From Pedobacter sp. UBA1654 (GTDB taxonomy: Bacteria > Bacteroidota > Bacteroidia > Sphingobacteriales > Sphingobacteriaceae), in the NCBI GenBank assembly GCA_002320935.1, contig DCLG01000007.1, positions 11,715 to 19,514 on the forward strand: 7,800 nt of DNA, given 5' to 3'. The notes under the pieces are model-generated. The model was given only the letters and a program-made list of their open reading frames with translations, had not been told where the DNA came from and did no database searches. The position numbers and the translations under genes are program-made. The number at the start of each line of letters is the position of its first letter. Position 1 is the first letter of the stretch. This document shows, piece after piece, positions 1-5,994 of the stretch.

Positions 1-181
1 TGATACCGGCTACAGGATCTGCACAGACATAGCTGACTGCATTCTCACGACTGTGGTAATCTGAACTCTCCAGTAAAATGGCATTAGGGAATACATCCCT
101 CAATCGGAGGTATATGCTTACGGGTGTGGCCGTATCCGCGAGCTTTTTAAGGAAAGATGTTTTGATGTCGAACGTTTTCAT
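1..181 (-). CDS. trpE: Anthranilate synthase component I, N-terminal fragment
   Basis: The minus strand encodes 60 complete codons from an ATG at 181 to the window edge; the gene continues beyond position 1. The start reads MKTFDIKTSF, followed by PVSIYLRLRDVFPNAILLES and then SYVCADPVAGI. This matches the N-terminus of TrpE/PabB-type chorismate enzymes: the PVSIYLRLRD segment and the LLESSD(Y) motif belong to the tryptophan-sensing N-terminal lobe of TrpE, where the LLES serine takes part in feedback inhibition. TrpE with TrpG converts chorismate and glutamine to anthranilate, the first committed step of tryptophan synthesis. No Shine-Dalgarno sequence precedes the ATG; the upstream bases are A-rich, as usual in Bacteroidota. 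An upstream Trp-codon leader and terminator support TrpE over PabB. The chorismate-binding catalytic domain lies outside the window, so activity cannot be judged. Confidence 0.88.
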   Translation of the reverse strand, partial: MKTFDIKTSFLKKLADTATPVSIYLRLRDVFPNAILLESSDYHSRENAVSYVCADPVAGI

Positions 182-281
182 CTGTTTAAATTTGTTTTGG
201 TGACGCTTCCAAGCCCTAAGTTAGCATTGGCTATTGCAGATCATGATGGTTTTGTATATCGCTGTTGACTCCCTAAAATGC

Positions 282-312
282 AAAAAACCCGGACGTGGTA
301 TACGCCGGGTTT
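282..312 (-). terminator. Intrinsic terminator (attenuator) before trpE
   Basis: On the minus strand AAACCCGGCG (312-303) pairs with CG-T-CCGGGTTT (295-285, one bulged T) around a 7-nt loop, giving a 10-bp stem. The stem runs into six consecutive T (287-282), three of which pair in the stem. The T-run is on the minus side only, so the hairpin terminates transcription towards trpE. It lies 30 nt after the leader-peptide stop and about 100 nt before the trpE ATG. Confidence 0.8.
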
Positions 313-341
313 GAATGTGTTTTTAGGTTTAGGTTGAAAAA

Positions 342-419
342 CTAAATGTTGCACAAAGCTACGACGATACTCTTTTCAGAATAACTACGCCACTGCCAGT
401 TTTGAACATTGCTTTTCAT
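342..419 (-). CDS. trpL: trp leader peptide (25 aa, WQW)
   Basis: A 25-codon ORF runs from ATG (419-417) to TAG (344-342). Its first residues are MKSNVQNWQW, with TGG codons at positions 8 (398-396) and 10 (392-390), followed by a 15-residue tail ending in CNI. Two Trp codons three bases apart in so short an ORF, just upstream of a terminator and trpE on the same strand, is the signature of an attenuation leader peptide whose translation reports tRNA-Trp charging. No Shine-Dalgarno sequence is visible before the ATG (the preceding bases are AAAATAAGCAACACG), as is usual in this phylum. The peptide itself probably has no function after synthesis. Confidence 0.75.
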   Translation of the reverse strand: MKSNVQNWQWRSYSEKSIVVALCNI

Positions 420-518
420 CGTGTTGCTTATTTTATCTTTTGTGATGAGCAGGTCATAAACACTTTCATCAGGTTTTTAGCTTTAACTGTTGAAGGCATT
501 GGTTGCTTTCAACACCTG

Positions 519-526
519 CAAAATTA
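519..526 (-). promoter_or_regulatory. Candidate -7 promoter element for the trp leader
   Basis: The minus strand reads TAATTTTG, a full match to the Bacteroidetes -7 consensus TAnnTTTG. Transcription would start near 512, about 93 nt before the leader-peptide ATG. No good TTG/TTTG -33 element sits at the expected distance upstream, so the assignment rests on the -7 box and on position. Read-through from the membrane-protein gene ending at 564 is the alternative. Confidence 0.35.
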
Positions 527-563
527 TAAATTAAACTGAAAAACCCTTATTTACTGATTATTT

Positions 564-1007
564 TTATGAAATACCGAATAGCGATCTTGAAGCGTCATTC
601 TTCACCATTAAGAAAATGGCTACAGTAATGATCAATAAACCAAAGCCAAAGAATACGAATATACTTTTGTGTTTAGCCAATGCGTCGGTCGCCTTTTTAG
701 ACTTCGAGTTTCCAATGGTGATCAGAATGATGGCAATGATCATCATCGCGATGTGTTCCATTTTCCAGTAACGGTTTGAAGGTACGGAGCTGTCCAGCTT
801 GTACCAGTCGTTCATGAAATAAAGTAAAAGGCCCAATACCAGTTGAATATGTGAACTGATCAACGCAAATACTGCAAGCTTTCTGTTGCCTTCAGTAAAA
901 GGTTTTTTACCTGTAAAGCCTGATAATGCTGTAACAAAAGCGGCTAATAATAACAAGATAACAACGTATCTCCAGCCTGAGTGTGCACTCCTTAAAATTT
1001 CATACAT
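564..1007 (-). CDS. Small four-helix membrane protein, cytochrome b-like, function unknown
   Basis: The product has 147 residues and four hydrophobic segments, roughly residues 12-32, 44-66, 82-99 and 115-135, separated by short charged loops such as GKKPFTEGNRK and SKSKKATD. A histidine lies at or near each helix: H9 (AHSGWRY), H53 (SSHIQL), H85 (MEHIAMM) and H113 (AKHKSIF). Short Bacteroidota proteins of this kind, starting with an HSGWR-like motif, are often labelled cytochrome B in databases; heme binding here is inferred from the histidines and unproven. The chosen ATG gives a start immediately before the first helix with only a few polar residues, and no in-frame upstream start is favoured. 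The gene points towards trpE on the same strand, but the Trp leader appears to have its own promoter, so a functional link to tryptophan synthesis is not implied. Confidence 0.75.
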   Translation of the reverse strand: MYEILRSAHSGWRYVVILLLLAAFVTALSGFTGKKPFTEGNRKLAVFALISSHIQLVLGLLLYFMNDWYKLDSSVPSNRYWKMEHIAMMIIAIILITIGNSKSKKATDALAKHKSIFVFFGFGLLIITVAIFLMVKNDASRSLFGIS

Positions 1008-1026
1008 ACTGATCGAATTATTTTTT

Positions 1027-1053
1027 CAAACATAAATAAAACCAACATACAAA
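1027..1053 (-). promoter_or_regulatory. Candidate promoter for the membrane-protein gene
   Basis: The minus strand carries TATGTTTG (1034-1027), a full match to TAnnTTTG, and TTTG (1053-1050) 15 nt further upstream. The spacing is shorter than the usual 17-23 nt, which lowers confidence. Transcription would start near 1020, leaving a leader of about a dozen bases before the ATG at 1007. Confidence 0.4.
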
Positions 1054-1317
1054 GAGAATGCCTGTTTGATATTTTTCTGTGGTTTTTGGTTTGGTTAGCT
1101 CATCATACAAGGTATTAACGCCTCAGATCATCGGCACAACCCTGGATCAATCATTGACTGTCTTGGTAACTATTCCCTTTCAAGTCCGCCAAACACCATA
1201 AATTTCATGGTATAAATTGAATTTCTTCCTTAATCGGAGCAAATTCAGCTATGCAGGCTAAAAGATTTACCTGTTTGAGGACGTATAGGCGAAGGTTGCT
1301 TAAAAAAGAAGCCAAAA
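1054..1317. other. Intergenic stretch without a convincing gene
   Basis: This is the body of the divergent spacer between the membrane-protein gene and the amidohydrolase operon. I see no tRNA and no strong terminator. It contains a weak inverted repeat, ACCAT (1195-1199) and ATGGT (1207-1211). It also contains the start of a 36-codon plus-strand ORF (1251-1361, beginning MQAKRFTCLR, 12 Lys/Arg in 36 residues) with GGAG at 1236-1239 upstream. That ORF ends 28 bp before the amidohydrolase start and overlaps its likely promoter, so it is recorded here and not called as a gene. Confidence 0.5.
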
Positions 1318-1350
1318 TTGCCAGTAAAAAACGTGTTATATATACATTTA
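1318..1350 (+). promoter_or_regulatory. Candidate promoter for the amidohydrolase operon
   Basis: TTG (1318-1320) and TACATTTA (1343-1350, seven of eight matches to TAnnTTTG) are 22 nt apart, within the range for Bacteroidetes housekeeping promoters. The start would fall near 1357, about 33 nt before the ATG. A second near-match, TAGTTTTA at 1366-1373, would give a leader of about 10 nt. An AT-rich inverted repeat, TATATAC (1339-1345) and GTATATA (1354-1360), straddles this site and could be an operator or simply low complexity. Confidence 0.3.
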
Positions 1351-1364
1351 ATGGTATATAAATG

Positions 1365-1383
1365 ATAGTTTTAGCAAAACTAT
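1365..1383 (+). repeat. Perfect 8-bp inverted repeat just before the amidohydrolase start
   Basis: ATAGTTTT (1365-1372) and AAAACTAT (1376-1383) are exact reverse complements around a 3-nt AGC loop, and the second arm ends 6 nt before the ATG at 1390. In RNA it would form a small hairpin next to the start codon; in DNA it could be a binding site. It lacks a following T-run, so it is not a terminator. Function is unknown. Confidence 0.5.
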
Positions 1384-1389
1384 ATTCAA

Positions 1390-4300
1390 ATGAAGAAAAT
1401 TTTACTTACGCTAACGTTGGTATTTTCCACTTCAATGTTATTTGCCCAGCAAAGTTATCCGGTAAACGGGACTTTTGACAACCGCCCCGGTCTGTTTGCT
1501 TTCACAAATGCCAACATTGTTGTCAATGCCAATGAAACCATCAGCAATGGTACATTGCTGGTCAAAGGTCAGACGATTGAATCGGTTGGCAGTGGCGGCT
1601 CGGTTCCAAAGGGCTATGTTGTGATAGATCTTAAAGGGAAGTACATCTATCCTTCCCTGGTGGATGCATTTAGCAGCTATGGTGTTGCAGAACCTGCACG
1701 TGCAACTGGCGGTTTTGGTGGCAGACAATCCATCTTTGTATCTACTAAAAAGGGTGCTTACAACTGGAATGAAGCCATCCGCCCGGAAACAGAAGTTAGA
1801 ACCATCTTCGGCAATGATGAGAAAAAAGCTGAAGAACTAAGGAAAGTTGGTTTCGGTAGTGTGAACGTTGTGAACCGTGATGGTATTGTTAGAGGTACTT
1901 CCACAGCTGTAACCTTAAGCAATGAGCGGGAGAACCAGAACATCATCAATGGGGAAACCGCAGCGAACTTCTCATTCAACAAAGGGACATCAAAGAACGA
2001 TTACCCAACATCATTGATGGGTTCTATTGCCTTGCTTCGCCAGACTTACTATGACGGACAATGGTACGCTAAACAAAAAGAAGAATACAACATCTCACTT
2101 GATGCTTTCAATAAACAACAGACTTTGCCGCAGATCTTTGAGGTGGAAGGCTGGCAGAACATCCTCCGTGCAGATAAGATCGGCAAGGAGTTCGGTAAAC
2201 AATACATCTTTAAATCTACCGGCGACGAGTATCAGCGCATTCCTGCGGTTAAAGCCACTGGTGCGAGCCTGATCATCCCTCTGACTTTCACTAAGGCTTT
2301 CGATGTGGAAGATCCAGTGGATGCACGTAATGTGACATTGGCGCAGATGAAAGACTGGGAAATGTCGCCAACCAATCCTGGCGCATTGGAAAAAGCAGGC
2401 ATCCGCTTCGCGATCACTGCCACTGGCCTGGAACAGGTAAGAGAATTCTGGACCAACCTCAGAACAGCAATAGAAAACGGACTTTCGGAAAAGCAGGCTT
2501 TAATGTCTACCACGGAAATTCCAGCTGCTATGTTAGGCATTGCCGATAAAGTAGGAACACTAGAGAAAGGCAAACTTGCTAACTTCCTGATCACTTCTGA
2601 CAATCTTTTTAACAGCAGCAATATTGTATTTGAGAACTGGGTGCAGGGTAAACGATTTGTCGTAAACAAGATCAACACTGTTGACCTTCGTGGTACCTAC
2701 AATCTGAACATCGATGGACAATCTCCATTGGTATTGAAGATTGCAGGCACCGGTAGCGGTAATTCAGCTACTGTTCAGCGTTCTGCGACAGACAGTGCGA
2801 AGGTTACTGCAAGCTTTAACCGCAATGGCGACTGGGTAAGCATGAGCTTTAGCTTAAAGAACCCTGCTACTGATGTACGGTTAAGCGGCTATGTAACCAG
2901 CGAAAACCCGCTATCCTTTAAAGGTGAAGCCGTGGTTTCTAGCGGCAAAGAAGGTCGCTGGACAGCAACTTTCACAGGGGCAAATAAAGAACAACCTAAA
3001 AAAGAAAGCCCGAAACAACTGGCAGCGAATGGTTCGTTGATCTATCCATTCACCAGCTTTGGTTTGGCTACTCCATTGGTTCAGGAATCGGTACTGCTTA
3101 AGAACGCAACGGTATGGACCAACGAGAAAGAAGGTATCCTGCAGAATGCAGACGTATTGCTTGAAAACGGCAAGATTAAAGCCGTAGGTAAAGGCCTTTC
3201 TGCCGGCGGTGCAAAGGTTATTGATGCAACAGGAAAACACATCACTCCAGGTATCATTGATGAACACTCCCATATTGCCATCACAGGTGGCGTAAACGAA
3301 GGTGCACAGTCTAATTCCGCAGAGGTGCGCGTTGCAGATGTAGTGAACTCCGAAGACGTAAACATCTACCGTCAGCTTGCCGGTGGGGTAACTACTTCAC
3401 ACTTGTTGCATGGTTCAGCCAATCCAATTGGCGGCCAAAGTCAGCTGATCAAGCTACGCTGGGGTAAAAACTCTGAGGAGCTTAAGTTTGGTGGCAATGA
3501 TGGTTTCATCAAGTTTGCATTAGGTGAGAACGTAAAGCAAAGTAACTTCGGCTCAGGCATGCGTTTTCCGGTAACCCGTATGGGGGTGGAGCAGGTGTTT
3601 GTGGACGACTTTACCCGTGCAAAAGAATACAAAAAAGCATTGGCAGCGAAAGGCAGCTCTGCGCGCAGAGACCTTGAATTGGATGCTTTAGTGGAAATCC
3701 TGGACAACAAACGTTTTATCACCTGCCACTCGTATGTGCAATCAGAGATCAACATGCTGATGAACGTGGCAGATAGCATTGGATTTAAGATCAACACCTT
3801 CACCCACATTCTGGAAGGCTATAAAGTAGCAGACAAGATGAAGGCTCGTGGTATCGCGGCATCAACGTTTTCGGACTGGTGGGCATATAAGATGGAAGTT
3901 GCCGAAGCGATTCCTTACAACGGTGCGATCATGCACAACGTAGGTATTACCACTGCTTTCAACTCTGATGATGCTGAAATGGCCAGAAGACTAAACCAGG
4001 AAGCTGGTAAAGCTGTGCTTTATGGTGGCGTGCCTGAAGCGGAAGCACTGAAGCTGGTGACTTTAAATCCTGCGCGAATGATGCATATCGACAACCGTGT
4101 AGGTAGCTTGAAAGCTGGCAAAGACGCTGACGTGGTGATCTGGTCTGCAAATCCACTTACCATCTATGCTAAAGCAGAAAAGACCTTTGTAGATGGCATT
4201 GCTTACTGGGACATTGAACGCGACGTGAAAGTACGCGCAGATCAACAAGTAGAAAAAGCAAGGATCATCAAGAAAATGTTAGATAGTAAGAGCAAAGGTG

Positions 4301-4413
4301 GCAGAACGCAAAAAGCTGCAGCCCCTGCACAACGCATCTATAACTGCGAAACGATGGAAGAAGATTATGCTGCTGAATACAATACTTTAGAAAGGAGCCA
4401 CTCACATGAATAA
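1390..4413 (+). CDS. Exported two-domain amidohydrolase (imidazolonepropionase-like), N-terminal domain inactive
   Basis: The 1007-residue product opens with a signal peptide (MKKILLTLTL, likely cleaved near FAQ at 18-20), placing it in the periplasm. Residues about 35-430 form one amidohydrolase-like domain in which the usual PGxID-x-H-x-H metal motif is replaced by YPSLVDAFSS (87-96), with Phe94 and Ser96 where the two His should be. The catalytic-Asp region reads ITATGLEQV (342-350) with no Asp. Residues about 433-531 are a beta-rich linker. Residues about 562-945 form a second domain with an intact set: PGIIDEHSH (His626, His628), Lys708 in FIKFALGEN as possible bridging lysine, His780, His806 and Asp860/861. 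It then shows the family's C-terminal TLNPARMMHID...GSLKAGKDADVVIW strand. The family hydrolyses C-N bonds in cyclic amides or dipeptide-like substrates; the substrate here cannot be told. A charged tail of about 50 residues ends in SHSHE. It is the first gene of a translationally overlapping pair with another amidohydrolase-like gene. Confidence 0.88.
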   Translation: MKKILLTLTLVFSTSMLFAQQSYPVNGTFDNRPGLFAFTNANIVVNANETISNGTLLVKGQTIESVGSGGSVPKGYVVIDLKGKYIYPSLVDAFSSYGVAEPARATGGFGGRQSIFVSTKKGAYNWNEAIRPETEVRTIFGNDEKKAEELRKVGFGSVNVVNRDGIVRGTSTAVTLSNERENQNIINGETAANFSFNKGTSKNDYPTSLMGSIALLRQTYYDGQWYAKQKEEYNISLDAFNKQQTLPQIFEVEGWQNILRADKIGKEFGKQYIFKSTGDEYQRIPAVKATGASLIIPLTFTKAFDVEDPVDARNVTLAQMKDWEMSPTNPGALEKAGIRFAITATGLEQVREFWTNLRTAIENGLSEKQALMSTTEIPAAMLGIADKVGTLEKGKLANFLITSDNLFNSSNIVFENWVQGKRFVVNKINTVDLRGTYNLNIDGQSPLVLKIAGTGSGNSATVQRSATDSAKVTASFNRNGDWVSMSFSLKNPATDVRLSGYVTSENPLSFKGEAVVSSGKEGRWTATFTGANKEQPKKESPKQLAANGSLIYPFTSFGLATPLVQESVLLKNATVWTNEKEGILQNADVLLENGKIKAVGKGLSAGGAKVIDATGKHITPGIIDEHSHIAITGGVNEGAQSNSAEVRVADVVNSEDVNIYRQLAGGVTTSHLLHGSANPIGGQSQLIKLRWGKNSEELKFGGNDGFIKFALGENVKQSNFGSGMRFPVTRMGVEQVFVDDFTRAKEYKKALAAKGSSARRDLELDALVEILDNKRFITCHSYVQSEINMLMNVADSIGFKINTFTHILEGYKVADKMKARGIAASTFSDWWAYKMEVAEAIPYNGAIMHNVGITTAFNSDDAEMARRLNQEAGKAVLYGGVPEAEALKLVTLNPARMMHIDNRVGSLKAGKDADVVIWSANPLTIYAKAEKTFVDGIAYWDIERDVKVRADQQVEKARIIKKMLDSKSKGGRTQKAAAPAQRIYNCETMEEDYAAEYNTLERSHSHE
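4391..4397 (+). promoter_or_regulatory. Strong Shine-Dalgarno sequence for the second amidohydrolase-like gene
   Basis: AAAGGAG ends 8 nt before the ATG at 4406 and lies inside the last codons of the upstream gene (residues LERS). It is close to the ideal anti-Shine-Dalgarno complement, whereas no other gene start in this window has one. It fixes the 4406 start and fits translational coupling across the 8-bp overlap. Confidence 0.65.
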
Positions 4414-5713
4414 ATATATATTAGCCGCAGCCTTGAGCCTGTTCAGCGCGGCAAGCTTTGTTAGTACAACAGGCTTTGCGCAGGCGAACATCTCTCCTGC
4501 ACCTAAACAAAGTCAGGCTATTGCGATCACCGGTGCGACCATCCATGTGGGCAACGGTACAGTCATTGAGAACGGAACCCTGGTTTTTGATCAGGGAAAG
4601 ATCGTTTCAGTATCTGCAGGTGGTGCCGCACAATCCGGTGCAACCGAGATTAAAGCCAACGGCAAACACGTATATCCTGGTTTTATTGCGCCAATTACCA
4701 ATCTCGGCTTAACAGAGTTTGAGTCTGTGAAAGCAACCCTCGACTTTAATGAGATCGGCAATTTAAACCCGCACATCCGCTCTTTGGTGGCATATAATAC
4801 CGATTCGAAAGTTCCTGCAACCCTACGCTCTAACGGCGTTTTGATGGCACAGATTACCCCGCAGGGTGGTACCATTGCAGGTAGTTCTTCTGTCGTACAG
4901 CTTGACGCATGGAACTGGGAGGACGCAGCGATCCGTACAGATGATGCCATTCACCTGAACTGGCCGGTGATTCCGCGTAGCCGCTTTGGCCGTATGGCCA
5001 TGTCTGAAGAAGCCATGCGCGAAAGACGCGACGCGGCTTTGAGCGAATTGGAGTCTTTCTTCGCGGAAGCAAAGGCCTACTCGGAAAGCAAACCTGCCGT
5101 GGTTAACCCGCGACTGGCAGCCATGAAGCGTGTATTTGATGGTTCAGAGCGACTGTTCATCACCGCCGACCGACAAAAGGATATTATTGCAGCAGTGAAC
5201 TTCGCCAAAAAGCACAAGATCACACCGGTTATTGTTGGAGCAGATGATGGGCATTTGATTACCGACTTTCTGAAAGAGAACAACATTACAGTGGTTGTAA
5301 AGCAGCCCCATGCTTTGCCGAACGCTGTTGATGACGACGTGAATATGCCTTACAAGAATGGCGCGATCCTGGCAAATGCCGGTATTCCGATCGTAATCAG
5401 CATTGACGGCTACTGGCAACAACGCAACCTGCCATTTATGGCCGGTACAGTAGCGACCTGGGGCCTGGATAAGGAAAAAGCACTACAAGCCATCACGTTG
5501 AACACAGCAAGGGTGATGGGTATTGAAAAAACCGCCGGAAGCCTTGAAGTGGGTAAAGATGCGACCTTGTTCATCTCAACAGGTGATGCCTTAAACATGA
5601 CCACCATCAATGTAGAAAATGCATTTATTCAGGGAAGAAATGTTTCCTTGGATAACCTGCATAAACAGTTGAATAAGAAGTTCAGCGAGAAATATGGCCT
5701 GAAAACAAACTAA
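4406..5713 (+). CDS. Exported amidohydrolase-like protein, probable pseudoenzyme
   Basis: The 435-residue product begins with a signal peptide (MNKYILAAAL, hydrophobic to about 24, likely cut after GFAQ at 23-26), so it should be periplasmic. The composite beta-domain (ITGATIHVGNGTVIENGTLV, 41-60) leads to YPGFIAPITNLG (90-101), where the family motif PGxID-x-H-x-H should be: Asp is Ala95 and the two His are Ile97 and Asn99. The C-terminal part keeps the family architecture (ANAGIPIVISIDGYWQQRNL at 323-341, ITLNTARVMGI at 363-373, AGSLEVGKDATLFI at 377-390). His302 and Asp334 are the only candidates for the later ligands. It resembles the inactive first half of the preceding 1007-aa protein more than the active second half, including a G-x-x-x-GxSS/ST-x-V segment (GGTIAGSSSVV, 154-164). 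The likely role is a structural or substrate-binding partner of the active enzyme (inference). It overlaps the upstream gene by 8 bp and is followed by a strong terminator. Confidence 0.85.
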   Translation: MNKYILAAALSLFSAASFVSTTGFAQANISPAPKQSQAIAITGATIHVGNGTVIENGTLVFDQGKIVSVSAGGAAQSGATEIKANGKHVYPGFIAPITNLGLTEFESVKATLDFNEIGNLNPHIRSLVAYNTDSKVPATLRSNGVLMAQITPQGGTIAGSSSVVQLDAWNWEDAAIRTDDAIHLNWPVIPRSRFGRMAMSEEAMRERRDAALSELESFFAEAKAYSESKPAVVNPRLAAMKRVFDGSERLFITADRQKDIIAAVNFAKKHKITPVIVGADDGHLITDFLKENNITVVVKQPHALPNAVDDDVNMPYKNGAILANAGIPIVISIDGYWQQRNLPFMAGTVATWGLDKEKALQAITLNTARVMGIEKTAGSLEVGKDATLFISTGDALNMTTINVENAFIQGRNVSLDNLHKQLNKKFSEKYGLKTN

Positions 5714-5725
5714 TCAGGTAAAAGC

Positions 5726-5757
5726 AAAAGAGCGACCCGGATCGGGTCGCTCTTTTT
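5726..5757 (+). terminator. Bidirectional intrinsic terminator
   Basis: AAAAGAGCGACCCG (5726-5739) pairs perfectly with CGGGTCGCTCTTTT (5743-5756) around a 3-nt GAT loop, with five T at 5753-5757. It begins 13 nt after the stop of the 435-aa gene. The A-run on the left arm makes a T-run on the minus strand, so it can also end the tRNA-like transcript arriving from 5890. Confidence 0.92.
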
Positions 5758-5783
5758 GGTTAACTAATATTCATAAAAAACAG

Positions 5784-5890
5784 CTGTTGGGGAAGGAGTC
5801 GAACCTTCAAGGAGTAGTTAGCCCTTACGGGTTTCCAGATTCTCCGCCACCGAGACAAGGAGGTGTGTTTGCCAGTTCCACCACCCAACA
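5784..5890 (-). tRNA. tRNA-like gene, class II (Leu-like D arm), aberrant anticodon region, isotype undetermined
   Basis: On the minus strand TGTTGGG (5890-5884) pairs with CCCAACA (5791-5785), giving a 7-bp acceptor stem. The D arm (5881-5865) has a GTG/CAC stem and a Leu-type loop GAACTGGCAAA with A14 and GG18-19. The T arm (5808-5792) is GAAGG/CCTTC around TTCGACT, with all conserved T-loop bases. The discriminator is G (5784), as in tRNA-Ser and unlike the A of tRNA-Leu, and no CCA is encoded. The region between D and T arms is 56 nt, about 20 more than in a normal class II tRNA. The arm in the canonical place, CCTCC/GGTGG (5863-5847), has a T-T mismatch and puts GTC in the anticodon position followed by an unusual T. 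The next 38 nt can form GGAG/CTCC with an inner CCC-GTAA-GGG hairpin. It is either a divergent or decayed tRNA or a tRNA-like RNA with another job. It has its own promoter and a terminator. Confidence 0.6.
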
Positions 5891-5942
5891 GGATAAGAGC
5901 AAGTTTTCAAAAGAACGATTATTTTTTCCGTCTTGCTTGATA

Positions 5943-5974
5943 CAAATGTAACAACACTTCCATTATGTTGCAAA
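5943..5974 (-). promoter_or_regulatory. Promoter of the tRNA-like gene
   Basis: The minus strand shows TTTG (5974-5971), a 20-nt spacer, and TACATTTG (5950-5943), exact matches to the Bacteroidetes -33 and -7 consensus at the right spacing. It is the best promoter in the window. Transcription would begin near 5936, about 46 nt before the tRNA-like 5' end, and run to the terminator near 5726, giving a primary RNA of about 210 nt. Confidence 0.65.
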
Positions 5975-5994
5975 TATTATAATGATTTATTTTT

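Larger units (their letters stand above)
182..518 (-). promoter_or_regulatory. trp operon leader / attenuation region
   Basis: This untranslated stretch before trpE contains, in transcription order, a 25-codon leader peptide with two Trp codons (419-342), a terminator hairpin with a T-run (312-282) and about 100 nt of spacer before the trpE ATG. The arrangement is that of ribosome-mediated attenuation: with charged tRNA-Trp plentiful, translation of the leader is completed and the terminator forms; a ribosome stalled at the Trp codons would favour read-through. It corresponds in content to the Bacteroid-trp RNA motif described for tryptophan operons of Bacteroidetes (family recalled, not searched). 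I could not find a convincing antiterminator by eye. The leader's GGCGTA just after the second Trp codon repeats the GGCGTA in the terminator's 5' arm, so the two could compete for the 3' arm, but that is inference. Confidence 0.75.

Noticed and set aside
428..469. 13-codon minus-strand ORF (MKVFMTCSSQKIK) upstream of the trp leader peptide
   Set aside because: It has no Trp codon and lies farther from the terminator; the 342-419 ORF with WQW is the far better leader peptide.
1195..1211. Inverted repeat ACCAT-N7-ATGGT in the divergent spacer
   Set aside because: Five-base arms are expected by chance in a spacer of this size and it is not at a promoter.
2232..2678. Minus-strand ORF of 148 codons inside the large amidohydrolase gene
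   Set aside because: It is antisense to a clearly homologous coding region and its translation shows no recognisable domain; the same holds for the other antisense ORFs in 1438-5610.
5832..5838. CTGGAAA in the tRNA-like gene reads as an ideal Ser anticodon loop (GGA)
   Set aside because: The flanking bases (AGAAT and CCCGT) do not pair, and it lies where the variable region should be.
5847..5863. Calling the element tRNA-Asp from GTC in the canonical anticodon position
   Set aside because: The long variable region, Leu-type D arm, T at position 37 and stem mismatch are incompatible with an ordinary tRNA-Asp.
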